Shown: piece by piece, positions 14,423-23,904 of the stretch
Numbering within the stretch: position 1 is the stretch's first letter
How the letters are laid out: each line of letters starts with the position of its first letter
DNA from: Campylobacterales bacterium
GTDB lineage: Bacteria > Campylobacterota > Campylobacteria > Campylobacterales > Nitratiruptoraceae
Direction of reading: 5' to 3'
DNA: 42,159 nt
NCBI GenBank assembly: GCA_027065825.1
Contig: JAMONM010000042.1
Location: forward strand, 1-42,159
Program-made: the position numbers and the translations under genes
Notes under the pieces: model-generated
The model's database searches: none
What the model saw: the letters and a program-made list of their open reading frames with translations, nothing else
Told to the model about the DNA's origin: nothing

Positions 14423-15690
14423 TCTTTGATCTTTTCGTGATGCAATTTTACCTCCTCATCCTTTAAACCCAGCTTCTTGATCACCTTTTCCATCAACTCC
14501 ATCGCCTCGCGACAGCGCCCAAGTTTATAGTATCCCCAGGCAAGGGAATCGATATAGTATGGAGATTGAGGATTCTGCTTTAGAGCCTCCTTTACCAGTT
14601 CGATTCCACGTTTGATATCGATATCGTGATCTATATATAGATACCCCAGATAGTTTAGGTAGAGTGCATCCTTTTTGATTTTTATAACCTTTTCCAGTTT
14701 CTCGGCCACCTCTTTCAAGAGCTTTTCGTCCTTTTTCTTGGCGGCTTCGAAACGGTATATGGCGTTTTGCGCCAGATAGTCGAGATCTTCGGTTTTATTG
14801 TAGAGTTTCAGAGCCAGTTGAGCCGCTTTGTCGAACATCTGTCTCGATTTGTATAAATCCAGCAAAAAATCGTCGTCGGCGCGGCTTTGTTCCAAAAAAT
14901 CGATAGCCTTTTGCGCGTCTCCTTTGATCAGATATATCTGTGCGATCTTTTTTGCGTATTCCTCTTCTCCGAATTTTTCGTATACTCTTTTGTAAACGGA
15001 CAAAACGCCATCTATATCGTTTTTTTCTCCGTAGAACGCCGCAAGCTGGTCGCAAATCTCTTTGGAACAGCCGTACATTCTGCTATGGGTCTCCAAATAG
15101 GCTATGGCGTCGTTTTTTTTGTTCAGATACAAGAACATAATCGTCGCCATCTGCTTTACCGTTTTATCGGAGGGTTGCAGAGCGTAGGCGCTCTGATAAT
15201 ATTTTAGGGCCATATCGTATCGTTTCTGAGCCAGATATATCATCGCCAAAAACTCGTAATCTCTGGCTTCGTTGCTAAGTTTGACGGCCTGCAGAAGATG
15301 CTTTTTTGCGCTATTTAGATCCTTTTTGTGAAAATCTACGACGGCCGCCAATCTTAAAAGCTGAAGATTACGGGGATATTCGTTCAGGACATCTGCTATC
15401 TCTTTTTTCGCCTCTTCGTATCGACCCATCGTCAAATAGAGTTTGATCTGCTCTATTTTATACTCTACTCTGCCGGTTTTGCGGTAAAGAACCGAAAATA
15501 TCTTTGCGCTGTCCTTGTAAAAACCTAAACTTTTCAGATCGAGAGCCGTCATAATCAGTCTGTCTTCGGCTTCGAACAGTTTAGGGCAGCATCCGCTATT
15601 GGAGGGCACGTTTTTATAACTGCAAGAAGAGAGAAAAAAAATCGTAAAAACGAAACCGAATGTTACAATAATCTTTTTACGCCAGGACAT
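14398..15690 (-). CDS. TPR-repeat lipoprotein
   Basis: A 430-residue protein with a lipoprotein signal ending in FLSSC (lipid-modified C23), then a long series of tetratricopeptide repeats (for example [25 protein letters not shown]... and [12 protein letters not shown]...[28 protein letters not shown]). It should be attached to the outer or inner membrane facing the periplasm and act as a protein-interaction scaffold. It overlaps the YkgJ-like gene by 28 bases upstream and trpC by 25 bases downstream. The partner is unknown; similar lipoproteins in this phylum are usually uncharacterised. Confidence 0.85.
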   Translation of the reverse strand: MSWRKKIIVTFGFVFTIFFLSSCSYKNVPSNSGCCPKLFEAEDRLIMTALDLKSLGFYKDSAKIFSVLYRKTGRVEYKIEQIKLYLTMGRYEEAKKEIADVLNEYPRNLQLLRLAAVVDFHKKDLNSAKKHLLQAVKLSNEARDYEFLAMIYLAQKRYDMALKYYQSAYALQPSDKTVKQMATIMFLYLNKKNDAIAYLETHSRMYGCSKEICDQLAAFYGEKNDIDGVLSVYKRVYEKFGEEEYAKKIAQIYLIKGDAQKAIDFLEQSRADDDFLLDLYKSRQMFDKAAQLALKLYNKTEDLDYLAQNAIYRFEAAKKKDEKLLKEVAEKLEKVIKIKKDALYLNYLGYLYIDHDIDIKRGIELVKEALKQNPQSPYYIDSLAWGYYKLGRCREAMELMEKVIKKLGLKDEEVKLHHEKIKECLKRMRK

Positions 15691-16040
15691 TCCTCAAAAA
15701 CCTCATTTTTATGTTTTTCCTCTCTGTATCTATCCCAAAAGGGATATGATACGCATTGTGACGGCCTAACAGGATAAATTTCGCATCTGCAACTTTTTAA
15801 ATCGAAAAATATGCAGATATTTTCTCCTGCGACTTTAATCTCTTTTAGACTGAATCTATATTTTACCTTTTTTAGATAGCTTTTTATAAAGTTTTCTATA
15901 TCGATATTCAAAAATCGGGCGATTTTTGAAATCTCCTCTTTGTTGACCCAGATAAAACCGCTCTCTCCTCTGCAACAGGCTCCGCAGCAATTTCCGCAGG
16001 CGGCGGGATCGAAATAAAAATCGAAACCCTCTCTTTTCAC
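15663..16040 (-). CDS. YkgJ-family cysteine-cluster protein
   Basis: A 125-residue protein with the CxxCCxxCC motif of YkgJ/UPF0153 (C15, C18, C19, C22, C23 in CGNCCGACC) and further cysteines in FDLKSCRCEIYP, RPSQC and FEECPG. These are thought to bind zinc or an iron-sulfur cluster. An upstream ATG at 16145 would add 35 residues but lies 100 bases inside the methyltransferase gene and gives a low-complexity basic extension; the GTG at 16040 overlaps the methyltransferase TGA (GTGA) and gives the usual start just before the FYFDP block, so I prefer it. Function unknown. Confidence 0.8.
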   Translation of the reverse strand: MKREGFDFYFDPAACGNCCGACCRGESGFIWVNKEEISKIARFLNIDIENFIKSYLKKVKYRFSLKEIKVAGENICIFFDLKSCRCEIYPVRPSQCVSYPFWDRYREEKHKNEVFEECPGVKRLL

Positions 16041-16729
16041 AGTTCGCACTTTATGCTGTATAGGTCGGCCTTTTCGAAAGCCTCGAGAGCCCTTTGCGAA
16101 TAACCGTCTTTGTCGAAAACCACTAGAGGTTCTTTGATTTTGCATAAAGAGCGGGAACTTTTTTTGGCATAAACGTTTACCAACGTAGCCTCTCTTTCGG
16201 CTTTTGGGTGAACAAATCTAATAGCTTCGGCTATAAATTTGTAGCGGCTCAAAACCGAAAGCAGATGTTGCAACTGCTTGGCGTCATAGCAAAACATGAT
16301 TGCACCTTTTGGGCCCAAAATAGAATTGGCTCTCTTTATCAAATCCTCAAAAGGCAGATTTTCGCTGTATCTGCTGATGTATAGCTCCTTTTTTTCACTT
16401 TTCAGTACCGAAGGGTGGTAAAAAGGAGGATTCGTAATAATGAAATCGAATTTTTTATCAAACTCCAGTTCAAGAAAGTCGCCGCAAATTATTTCAATAT
16501 CAAAGCCGTTGGCTTTGGCGTTTATTTCCGTAAATTTGGCCATAATCGGCTGTTTTTCCACACTTGTCAACTCTATCGGATAGTCCCTTTGCGCCATTAG
16601 ACCCAATACTCCGGAACCCGAACCGATATCGAGAACCTTACCCCTAAGAGGGAAAGATGATATAAAATCGTACAAAAAAATGGTGTCGCTGTTGTAACAG
16701 TAACCGTTTTTAGGCTGGTATATGATCAA
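16037..16729 (-). CDS. TrmN6/YfiC-like adenine-N6 methyltransferase
   Basis: A 230-residue Rossmann-fold SAM methyltransferase. The SAM loop VLDIGSGSGVLG is at 32-43 and the amino-methylating motif NPPF begins at N100. This pairing, and the short N-terminal KNGYCYNSDTIFL block, match tRNA1(Val) A37 N6-methyltransferase (YfiC) and its relatives. It would act on tRNA or another nucleic acid; substrate is not shown by the sequence. It starts the leftward run ending in trpC and is divergent from kdsB, with 50 bases between them. Confidence 0.82.
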   Translation of the reverse strand: MIIYQPKNGYCYNSDTIFLYDFISSFPLRGKVLDIGSGSGVLGLMAQRDYPIELTSVEKQPIMAKFTEINAKANGFDIEIICGDFLELEFDKKFDFIITNPPFYHPSVLKSEKKELYISRYSENLPFEDLIKRANSILGPKGAIMFCYDAKQLQHLLSVLSRYKFIAEAIRFVHPKAEREATLVNVYAKKSSRSLCKIKEPLVVFDKDGYSQRALEAFEKADLYSIKCEL

Positions 16730-16749
16730 ATATGATCTCCCATTTTTGA

Positions 16750-16755
16750 TATAAT
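16750..16755 (+). promoter_or_regulatory. Putative -10 box of kdsB
   Basis: TATAAT in TTTTTGATATAATTGTAG, 24 bases before the kdsB ATG. The 5' leader would be very short. The divergent methyltransferase start is only 20 bases to the left. Confidence 0.5.
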
Positions 16756-16779
16756 TGTAGCAAAAAATATGGATGTTAG

Positions 16780-17496
16780 ATGATAATTATTCCCGCCAGA
16801 ATCGATTCAACCAGATTTCCTAAAAAAGTTTTGGCCGAAATCGACGGCGTTCCCATGGTAATCAAAACGGCTCTGAACGCATCCCGAGTAGACGAGACCG
16901 TTATAGCCACCGACAGTCCGCAGATTCTCTCCATAGCGAAAGATTACTCGATAAAGGCCGTACTAACTTCAAAGTCCCATTCAAGCGGTACCGAAAGAAT
17001 AAACGAAGCCGCGGCAAAAATGGGACTCGGTCCTAAAGACGTCGTTATAAACGTGCAGGCGGACGAGCCCTTTTTGGAAATAGAGGTCATAAAGAAAGTT
17101 AGAGAATTAACTTTGGAAAACAGACTCGAAGAGAGTGTGTTGATGAACAGCGCCTATAAAATCGTACCCGCCGATTCGGCTCAAAACCCGGATATTGTGA
17201 AGGTAACGACGGACTCGGTAGATATGGCCCTTTATTTTTCAAGGAGCTTAATTCCCTACCCTAGGCAAGAGTGCAAAAACTACAAGGTACATTTGGGTAT
17301 TTACGGATATACCTACAGGGCTCTTCAAATTTACTGCTCTTTAAAGCCATCGCCTTTGGAGAGTTACGAAAAACTTGAACAGCTCCGCGTTTTATATCAC
17401 GGGTATAAAGTCGCTCTATGTAGGGTAGAGAGCGATAGTATAGGAATAGATACGATAGAGGATCTAAAGGAGGCTTTAAAAAAATTTAGATCGTGA
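16780..17496 (+). CDS. kdsB: 3-deoxy-manno-octulosonate cytidylyltransferase
   Basis: A 238-residue nucleotidyltransferase that activates KDO with CTP for lipid A-core synthesis. It has the N-terminal IPARIDSTRFPKKVLAEIDG nucleotide-binding signature, GTERINEA and NVQADEPFLE with the metal-binding Asp, and HLGIYGY near the C-terminus. Normal length. It indicates a KDO-containing Gram-negative envelope. Its 3' end overlaps by 11 bases the end of the convergent aspartoacylase-like gene. Confidence 0.93.
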   Translation: MIIIPARIDSTRFPKKVLAEIDGVPMVIKTALNASRVDETVIATDSPQILSIAKDYSIKAVLTSKSHSSGTERINEAAAKMGLGPKDVVINVQADEPFLEIEVIKKVRELTLENRLEESVLMNSAYKIVPADSAQNPDIVKVTTDSVDMALYFSRSLIPYPRQECKNYKVHLGIYGYTYRALQIYCSLKPSPLESYEKLEQLRVLYHGYKVALCRVESDSIGIDTIEDLKEALKKFRS

Positions 17497-18304
17497 TCTT
17501 TCTCGCAAGACAGAAGGCAATTGACTTTTCATAATATGCCGCTTCGTTAATAAACAGCGCATAAGCCCTATCCCCATCATATCTGATGCTTTTTGAATCG
17601 AAACCCAAAAAAATCTCCTCGCCTTTTTCGATCGGCGAGAAATCTCTACCGATCAGTTCCGGATGTATCATTCCCTCCAATTCGCCGTGAACGTCTCTAG
17701 GATAATCAACGTAGCCGAATATTTCGTAACACTCCACAGGACCGGAATTGACGAAATTTTTACTCTCTATTGTCTCCAAAACGGCGTTTAGTACATCCAA
17801 ACTCCTTTGATAGATCGTCGGATCCAAAACTCCCTGACAAACCGGCCCAACCTCTATAGTAACGCTATGGTCGGTTACGCTGTTTATAAATGCCCCCTCC
17901 TCGTTCGAGAGCCATCTGATAATTTTTGCTCCGCTTTTTACGGCGGCGCTTTTGGCGACGGCGGTAGAGATTTCGTCGGTGCTACTTAGCACTATGGTCG
18001 CTCCGAGATTCGCCGTGGTGGTATGTAGGTCGATCAGAAAATCGAAGCTCTTTAAGCGGCCGTTTAGGACTTTTGCCCTCTCATATTCGTAAATGTGCGA
18101 GTCTAAATTCAAAGCCTCTTTGTGAAAGGATCTATTTAGATCGTAATCAATATATCTTCTACATGCTTTAAAGGCTTTCGGATTCGCCAAAATCTTTGTC
18201 ACTTCTATATCGGAAAACTTAGGAGGTTCCCATTTTTTTACCACATAGGCTCCGGTCAACTCGTTTCCGTGAACTCCTCCCGTTACGGCAATCTTTTTAA
18301 TCAA
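17486..18304 (-). CDS. Aspartoacylase / AstE-type zinc deacylase
   Basis: A 272-residue M14-fold enzyme of the aspartoacylase-succinylglutamate desuccinylase family. Zinc ligands H12 and E15 are in GGVHGNE, DLNR (about 55) and DLHTTTANLG (about 92) follow, and the catalytic Glu is in VTIEVGPVCQG. It would cleave N-acetylaspartate or a similar N-acyl amino acid. No ast or asp catabolic genes are nearby, so the substrate is uncertain. Its start overlaps by 8 bases the end of the coiled-coil membrane protein gene. Confidence 0.85.
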   Translation of the reverse strand: MIKKIAVTGGVHGNELTGAYVVKKWEPPKFSDIEVTKILANPKAFKACRRYIDYDLNRSFHKEALNLDSHIYEYERAKVLNGRLKSFDFLIDLHTTTANLGATIVLSSTDEISTAVAKSAAVKSGAKIIRWLSNEEGAFINSVTDHSVTIEVGPVCQGVLDPTIYQRSLDVLNAVLETIESKNFVNSGPVECYEIFGYVDYPRDVHGELEGMIHPELIGRDFSPIEKGEEIFLGFDSKSIRYDGDRAYALFINEAAYYEKSIAFCLARKITI

Positions 18305-19238
18305 CGAATCTCCTTTTGAGGCCGTTTGCGTACTCTTTTGTTTCCGTTAGGGCTTCATTGAACTCCTGCGGGTTGTGTGTCATTGAAACGCCACAGATTT
18401 TACGAATCTCATCTCGGGTTTTTACGGCTTCCTCGACAATATTTTTAGCTACATCCGAAAAATTTTCATATTCTTGTCCAAAAAATTTAGTAATGAGCCT
18501 GATCTCGTATGAGGATTTTGCAAGATCCAAAGAAAGAGTTTCCAAAACCTCCAGAGCCTCGTCGAACATAGCTTTTTTTTCCAGGTAATCCCGGGCTCTG
18601 TTGTCCATATAGCTCTTATATTCCAGGGCCTCGTTGTATAGATTAACGGCTACGGCGTGATTTTTGCGATCAAGTATCACGGATGTGATCAACCAATATA
18701 ATATCGCTAATAGAAGCGGTACTCCTATTAAGACCGCAGCGCCGGCGGCGGAGGTATATTTTGCATCGACGTTTAGGAGAGTTCCCAGATATTCAATTGC
18801 CTTGGCGAAGATCTCGACAGGATCGTTAACCGATTTAAATGCTCCGCTCTCATATATAGAATAGGCTCCAATAATCAGTAGCGCCGCAATGAATATTAAA
18901 ATGGTTTTAATCGCTCTTGAGGCTCTTTTAAAATCGGGCATCTGCAATATTTTCCGTTCAGTCATGGAAAATTCAGCCTTCTCTTCGGAAACGTTCGGCT
19001 TTTCTTGCATCTGCCGGTTTAATTGAGATATATTTTCGATCAGACTCTCAAATTCGCTTATAAGGCCAGAATGTAAACTGTCTTTGAACTCTTCGAATTT
19101 CGTAAGAGACTCGTTATATTTTTTTAGCGCCTCTTCATATTCGGCCTCGCCGCTTTTAACCAGTTCCTGGGCTTTTTTTAAAAGTTCCTGGGTTCCCATC
19201 TTTTCAGCCGTCTGGGTATGCTGTATCACTTCGCCCAT
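18297..19238 (-). CDS. Coiled-coil inner-membrane protein, unknown
   Basis: The ATG at 19238 is chosen over a TTG two codons earlier because an AAGGA site lies 6 bases before it; the protein is then 313 residues. Residues about 1-90 are a charged coiled coil, followed by two membrane helices near 112-130 (TILIFIAALLIIGAYSIY) and 160-190 (AAGAAVLIGVPLLLAILYWLI), and a long helical C-terminal part. I do not recognise the family. Both helical domains are likely on the same side of the inner membrane. It is linked to the aspartoacylase-like gene by an 8-base overlap. Confidence 0.65.
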   Translation of the reverse strand: MGEVIQHTQTAEKMGTQELLKKAQELVKSGEAEYEEALKKYNESLTKFEEFKDSLHSGLISEFESLIENISQLNRQMQEKPNVSEEKAEFSMTERKILQMPDFKRASRAIKTILIFIAALLIIGAYSIYESGAFKSVNDPVEIFAKAIEYLGTLLNVDAKYTSAAGAAVLIGVPLLLAILYWLITSVILDRKNHAVAVNLYNEALEYKSYMDNRARDYLEKKAMFDEALEVLETLSLDLAKSSYEIRLITKFFGQEYENFSDVAKNIVEEAVKTRDEIRKICGVSMTHNPQEFNEALTETKEYANGLKRRFVD

Positions 19239-19381
19239 TAGCAATCCTTGTAAATTTTTAAACCGATTATATCATTTAAAACGGTCTCTGAGCAAAGCGA
19301 CCCTCCGTCATACACAGAAAAGCAATGGAGTGGACGTTGATCGGCGAGTATTTAGATACAAAGCTCTCTTTGGAGGATCAC

Positions 19382-19410
19382 TTAACAAAGCTTAACATAA
19401 AGTTTGTTAA
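19382..19410. terminator. Hairpin after the permease gene
   Basis: TTAACAAA-g-CTT and AAG-TTTGTTAA pair as an 11-base stem with one bulge around a 6-base loop. It lies 37 bases beyond the stop of the leftward permease gene. On that strand no strong U-tract follows, so factor-independent termination is uncertain; a protein-binding palindrome is an alternative. The rest of the 19239-19446 gap shows nothing else. Confidence 0.4.
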
Positions 19411-19446
19411 ATTTTAATTATTCAAAACCTATTTTGGATAAGAATA

Positions 19447-20253
19447 TTAGATGATCTTTTCCCTCTTGTTTGTTACGCTTTGAAGATAGTCCGAAATATT
19501 TATTAAAGAAAACGTGACAAGAAAAATCATTAAGCCCGGGAAAAAACTGACCCACCAGGCGATATCTATCACCTCCTTTCCCTCGCTGAGAATCGAGCCC
19601 CAGCTCATCTGAGGCGGCAAAACGCCTAATCCCAGAAAACTCAGACCGGATTCGCTCAAAATAGCGCCGCCTACTCCGAAAGTAAAACTTATAAAAAATA
19701 TCGGAGCTATCAGCGGCAGAAAATATTTCAATATTATTTTATATGAAGGAACGGAGGCTATCTTTAGAATCTTAATAAACGGTTTGTTGCCTATGGCAAA
19801 ACTTTCGCTTCGAATCATTCTGGCCGTCGTCATCCAGCCGGTAATGGATATTACCACTATCAATACCAATGTTGAAGCTTCGACGTAACTGACCATCGCC
19901 AAAAGAAGAAAAAATGTGGGAAAGGTTAAAAACAGATCGACCGCAATCACAAAACTTTTATCTACTTTGCCCTTGAAATAGCCTGCGCTCACGCCGGCCA
20001 TAATTCCAATTAACGAAGCAATGATTGCACTGCCTACGCCTATGGTTAAAGAGACTTTGCCGCCTTCGATAATTCTGGCCAAAAGGTCTCTTCCCAGCCT
20101 ATCCGTACCCAGTGGATGTTCCAAAGAAGGAGGCAACAGTATAGCCTCGCTGTTCAGCTCAAAAGGTGAGACGTTATAGATTAAACCTCCAAAAAAGCTC
20201 AGAAGTATTACTCCGACCAATATAGATATGCTAAACAGCGGCGCTTTTGACAC
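19447..20253 (-). CDS. Orphan DppC/OppC-type ABC transporter permease
   Basis: A 268-residue inner-membrane permease of the peptide/nickel class. The N-terminal HPLGTDRLGRDLLARII block is characteristic of DppC/OppC proteins, and the EAA loop lies around SIPSYKIILKYFLPLI-like residues (here VPSYKIILKYFLPLI). Five to six membrane helices are visible. Normally such a permease pairs with DppB, two ATPases and a binding protein, but none is nearby. The subunits may be encoded elsewhere. It starts 2 bases after rsmD and so is in the same transcript. Confidence 0.85.
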   Translation of the reverse strand: MSKAPLFSISILVGVILLSFFGGLIYNVSPFELNSEAILLPPSLEHPLGTDRLGRDLLARIIEGGKVSLTIGVGSAIIASLIGIMAGVSAGYFKGKVDKSFVIAVDLFLTFPTFFLLLAMVSYVEASTLVLIVVISITGWMTTARMIRSESFAIGNKPFIKILKIASVPSYKIILKYFLPLIAPIFFISFTFGVGGAILSESGLSFLGLGVLPPQMSWGSILSEGKEVIDIAWWVSFFPGLMIFLVTFSLINISDYLQSVTNKREKII

Positions 20254-20255
20254 TT

Positions 20256-20846
20256 TTAACGACTCTCCTTATAGTAACTGAGTGAACTTTTACCAAATTT
20301 CCTGCTTTTTTTCAGCTCGAAATCTCCTATTTTTTGCGGCATTTTCTCTTTTGATAGATGTTCAATGACGATCATGTTTACGATTTGGGCCGGAATCTTT
20401 TCTATAACGGCGAATACCTTTTGGTAAATATCTTCCATTCCTTCCCTGATGTTAAAAGGCGGGTCGAAATAGAAATAGGCTTTTTCGCCTTTTCGCTTTA
20501 AAACGTTAACGATATCTTCGAGCTGTTCAAAGGCGTCGCCGAAATATAAGGTACATCTGTCTGGATCCAGCGATCTGATATTTGATAGCAGCGTATTGTA
20601 TGCCTGCTTGTCTCTTTCTATAAAGTAAACATGCGCGGCTCCGCGACTGAGGGCTTCCAGGCCGACGCTGCCGCTGCCTCCGAAAACCTCTACGAAGTTT
20701 TCATCCATAATTTCGTATTGCAAAGTGTTAAAAAGCGACTCTCTCAAAATGTTTTTGGAGCTTCTGGTAATCTCTTTGGAAGGGAGTTTGATCTTTTTCC
20801 CTTTGAATCTGCCCCCTATGATTTTGGTAGAGAGTTCCGATTTCAA
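20256..20846 (-). CDS. rsmD: 16S rRNA (guanine-966-N2)-methyltransferase
   Basis: A 196-residue SAM methyltransferase of the RsmD family: N-terminal GGRFKGKKIKLP, R-S-x-x-N-I-L-RESLFNTL, SAM loop VFGGSGSVGLEALSRGA (54-70) and catalytic DPPF (128-131). It modifies G966 of 16S rRNA during 30S assembly. The first gene of a two-gene leftward unit with the permease. A GGAGGG-type site precedes the ATG, and it is divergent from argG. Confidence 0.9.
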   Translation of the reverse strand: MKSELSTKIIGGRFKGKKIKLPSKEITRSSKNILRESLFNTLQYEIMDENFVEVFGGSGSVGLEALSRGAAHVYFIERDKQAYNTLLSNIRSLDPDRCTLYFGDAFEQLEDIVNVLKRKGEKAYFYFDPPFNIREGMEDIYQKVFAVIEKIPAQIVNMIVIEHLSKEKMPQKIGDFELKKSRKFGKSSLSYYKESR

Positions 20847-20923
20847 GACTCCCTCCTTTTTTGAATGAATTTTAACATAAACTTTTTTTGGATATCATTT
20901 CACAAAAACGAAAAAGGACGCCC

Positions 20924-22141
20924 ATGGGAAAAAAAGAGGTGAAAAAAGTCGTTTTGGCTTATAGCGGCGGTCTCGATACCTCCGTAATTTTAAAGTGGCT
21001 TCAAGAGAACTACGGCTGCGAGGTTGTAACCTTTACGGCCGATATCGGCCAGGGCGAAGAGGTAGAGCCGGCCAGAGAGAAGGCTCTAAAGCTTGGAATC
21101 AGACCCGAAAATATTTTTATTGAGGATTTACGCGAAGAGTTCGTAAAAGATTACGTGTTCCCGATGTTTAGAGCGAACACGGTTTACGAGGGGGAGTATC
21201 TGCTCGGAACCTCGATAGCCAGACCTTTAATAGCTAAAAAACAGATCGAAATTGCCAATAAAACCGGAGCCGACGCCGTAGCCCACGGAGCAACGGGAAA
21301 GGGAAACGATCAGGTCAGATTCGAAATAGCCTATTTGGCTCTCAATCCACAGATAAAAATTATAGCTCCCTGGAGAGAGTGGGATCTAAACTCCAGAGAA
21401 AAGCTTTTGGCTTTTGCCCAAAAACATAATATTCCCATAGAGAAACACGGTAAAAAGAGCCCCTATTCCATGGATGCCAATTTGCTGCACATATCTTACG
21501 AGGGTGGAATACTAGAAGATCCGTGGAACGAGCCTGAAGAGGATATGTGGAGATGGACCTCGCCGATTGAGAAGACGCCTAACGAGCCAGAATACATAGA
21601 GATCGAATTCGACAAAGGCGATCCCGTAGCCATAAACGGCGAACCCCTAACGCCGGCGAAACTTCTCGCTAAATTGAACGAGTACGGCAACAGGCACGGA
21701 ATAGGCAGAGTCGACATAGTGGAAAATAGATTCGTAGGCATGAAAAGCCGAGGTTGCTACGAAACTCCGGGCGGCACTATTTTACTAAAGGCCCATCGAG
21801 CGATAGAATCGATAACTCTCGATAGAGAAGAGGCTCACGAAAAAGATAAACTGATGCCCAAATATGCCGAGCTGATCTACAACGGTTTTTGGTTCAGCCC
21901 CGAAAGAGAGATGATTCAGGCCGCGATAGATCAGACTCAACGCAACGTTTGCGGAACGGTAAGATTGAAGCTTTTCAAAGGAAACGTATTCGTAGTAGGA
22001 AGAAAATCGCCCAATTCACTCTTTGCGCCTGAATTCAGCACCTTTGAAGAGGACGAGGTATATAATCAAAAAGACGCGGAAGGATTTATCAAACTAAACG
22101 CTCTACGATTTATAATAGAAGGATACGTAAGAAAAAAGTAG
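20924..22141 (+). CDS. argG: Argininosuccinate synthase
   Basis: A 405-residue enzyme of arginine synthesis that joins citrulline and aspartate with ATP. The N-terminal PP-loop [30 protein letters not shown] and [17 protein letters not shown] are diagnostic. The frame is open from 20888, but the ATG at 20924 follows AAAAAGGACG and gives the family start [16 protein letters not shown]. It heads the rightward housekeeping run to era. A possible TATCAT -10 lies at 20893-20898. Confidence 0.95.
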   Translation: MGKKEVKKVVLAYSGGLDTSVILKWLQENYGCEVVTFTADIGQGEEVEPAREKALKLGIRPENIFIEDLREEFVKDYVFPMFRANTVYEGEYLLGTSIARPLIAKKQIEIANKTGADAVAHGATGKGNDQVRFEIAYLALNPQIKIIAPWREWDLNSREKLLAFAQKHNIPIEKHGKKSPYSMDANLLHISYEGGILEDPWNEPEEDMWRWTSPIEKTPNEPEYIEIEFDKGDPVAINGEPLTPAKLLAKLNEYGNRHGIGRVDIVENRFVGMKSRGCYETPGGTILLKAHRAIESITLDREEAHEKDKLMPKYAELIYNGFWFSPEREMIQAAIDQTQRNVCGTVRLKLFKGNVFVVGRKSPNSLFAPEFSTFEEDEVYNQKDAEGFIKLNALRFIIEGYVRKK

Positions 22142-22176
22142 TTCGATTGTGAAAATAATCGATTTGGAGAAAAGTT

Positions 22177-22908
22177 ATGAACGAACAGATCAAAAAGATC
22201 GACCCCGAGTCCGAAGAGTTTCAAGAAGAGTTAAAAAAAACGGTCAAATTCACTGATAAAGTGATAAAGAGTTTCGGTTGGAGCTACAATCCAGATCCGG
22301 AAATCAATCAGTCGATACAGTTTGGATTGACCAGAAACAAACTGATATACGGAAAAAGGTATTGTCCGTGTTTTTTCGTAACGGGCAACAAAGACGAAGA
22401 TCGCATTTGTCCGTGTAAGCCGGCTATAGAGCGAGAAATTCCGCAAGACGGCGTTTGCCATTGCGGGATTTTCTGTACGCCGGAATACGCAAAAAAGATG
22501 AAACAGCAAGAGATCCTCGAAGAGGTGGCCCATACACACTCTAGAGGGTTGACCAAAGAGGAGTGCGAAATTCTTCTTGGCAAAGATCAGCTCGACGGGG
22601 ATGAACTCGAATCGCTTATAGAGGCGAGAGAGCTGGGAATGGTCGATTTTAATCTTGTGGACGTGAGAGAGTGGATGGAGTATAGAGCAGCCAGAATTAA
22701 AGGTACGGACTATCTGGTTCCGACCACGACCTTTTACCAGGCTCTAGAGCAGCTGAACGATCAAAAAGAGAAACCCTTGATAGTCTATTGTCACGTGGGA
22801 AGCAGAAGCGCGTATTGCCAAAAGGTTTTAAAAGATCTAGGTTTTAAACAGGTGGGAAATCTCACTTACGGGATAGTAAGCTATCCTGGAGAGATAGAAA
22901 GAGGTTAA
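22177..22908 (+). CDS. Ferredoxin:thioredoxin reductase catalytic-type domain fused to rhodanese
   Basis: A 243-residue two-domain protein. Residues about 20-110 carry the FTR catalytic-chain pattern CPC (63-65), CPC (78-80), CHC (94-96) and C100, which hold a 4Fe-4S cluster next to a redox disulfide. A linker leads to a rhodanese domain (about 140-240) with active-site C205 in YCHVGSRSAYC. FTR domains pass electrons from ferredoxin to thiols; the rhodanese part handles sulfane sulfur or persulfides. The combination suggests ferredoxin-linked sulfur transfer or thiol redox control in the cytoplasm. It lies between argG and rplI in the conserved run. Confidence 0.85.
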   Translation: MNEQIKKIDPESEEFQEELKKTVKFTDKVIKSFGWSYNPDPEINQSIQFGLTRNKLIYGKRYCPCFFVTGNKDEDRICPCKPAIEREIPQDGVCHCGIFCTPEYAKKMKQQEILEEVAHTHSRGLTKEECEILLGKDQLDGDELESLIEARELGMVDFNLVDVREWMEYRAARIKGTDYLVPTTTFYQALEQLNDQKEKPLIVYCHVGSRSAYCQKVLKDLGFKQVGNLTYGIVSYPGEIERG

Positions 22909-22921
22909 AAAGGAGCAAAAA

Positions 22922-23368
22922 ATGAAAGTGTTGCTGATAAAAGATGTAAAAGGATTGGGCAAAGCTGGAGATATCAAAGAGGTAAAAGACGGCTACGGTA
23001 AAAATTTTCTAATCGCAAAAGGATTCGCCAAACTGGCTACTGATGCGGTAATAAAACAGTGGCAGGCTCAACAGCGCAAAAAAGAGGAAGAGGAGGCGCG
23101 CGAAATAGAGAAGCTAAAAAAACTAAAAGAGAAGATCGAGAGCCTCAAACTGACTATTAGACACAAAACCGGAGCAAACGGAGCGCTTTTTGGCGCTATA
23201 ACCAACAAGGAGATCGCACAGCACCTCAAAAAAGACTACTCTATAGATATCGATAAAAAGAGTATCGAAGTTCATCCCCCTATAAAACAGACGGGAGAGT
23301 ACGAGATAGATATCAAACTGGGACACGGTATACACGCCAAACTCGATCTCATTATTGAGGGCGAGTGA
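22922..23368 (+). CDS. rplI: 50S ribosomal protein L9
   Basis: A 148-residue L9 with the N-terminal signature [30 protein letters not shown] (start and end blocks seen), the long central helix rich in K/E, and the C-terminal RNA-binding domain. It binds 23S rRNA. A GGAGCAAAA site precedes the ATG. Its stop shares an A with the hslV ATG (TGATG). Confidence 0.95.
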   Translation: MKVLLIKDVKGLGKAGDIKEVKDGYGKNFLIAKGFAKLATDAVIKQWQAQQRKKEEEEAREIEKLKKLKEKIESLKLTIRHKTGANGALFGAITNKEIAQHLKKDYSIDIDKKSIEVHPPIKQTGEYEIDIKLGHGIHAKLDLIIEGE

Positions 23369-23904
23369 TGTTCGAGGCGACTACCATTTTGGGCTACACC
23401 GACGGAAAAACGGCGGTAATCGGCGGTGACGGACAGGTTACCTTCGGAAATACCGTATTAAAAAACAACGCCACCAAAATAAGAACGCTGTACGATTCAA
23501 AAATTCTAGCGGGTTTTGCGGGTAGTACCGCTGACGCCTTTAATCTGTTCGAAATGTTCGAAAACATCTTGCAAAACCAAAAAGGGGATCTGTTAAAAAG
23601 CGTTATAGAGTTTTCCAAAGAGTGGCGCAAGGACAAATATCTCAGAAGATTGGAAGCTATGATGATAGTTTTGAATACGAAAAAGATTTTCATACTCAGC
23701 GGAACTGGAGACGTAGTAGAGCCGGAGGATTCCCAGCTGGCCGCAATCGGCAGCGGCGGGAACTACGCTCTGTCCGCCGCGAGAGCATTAAAGCGCCATA
23801 GCGATCTCGATCCTGAAAGCATAGTCAAAGAGAGTCTCCAGATAGCCGGTGAACTCTGCATCTATACGAATACGAACATAAAAGTTTTGAAACTGGAGGA
23901 GTGA
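23368..23904 (+). CDS. hslV: HslV protease subunit (ClpQ)
   Basis: A 178-residue proteasome-like threonine peptidase. The sequence begins [15 protein letters not shown]5 is the expected N-terminal nucleophile after removal of a short 4-residue propeptide. [14 protein letters not shown] and [17 protein letters not shown] are conserved HslV blocks. It forms the degradation chamber of the HslVU protease. The ATG at 23368 overlaps the rplI stop, and its own stop overlaps the hslU ATG, so the HslV and HslU subunits are translated in tandem. Confidence 0.95.
   Translation: MFEATTILGYTDGKTAVIGGDGQVTFGNTVLKNNATKIRTLYDSKILAGFAGSTADAFNLFEMFENILQNQKGDLLKSVIEFSKEWRKDKYLRRLEAMMIVLNTKKIFILSGTGDVVEPEDSQLAAIGSGGNYALSAARALKRHSDLDPESIVKESLQIAGELCIYTNTNIKVLKLEE

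Noticed and set aside
15663-16145. Long 160-residue start for the YkgJ-like gene
   Set aside because: It would overlap the methyltransferase by 109 bases and add a basic, low-complexity extension; the GTG at 16040 gives a GTGA coupling and the family start.
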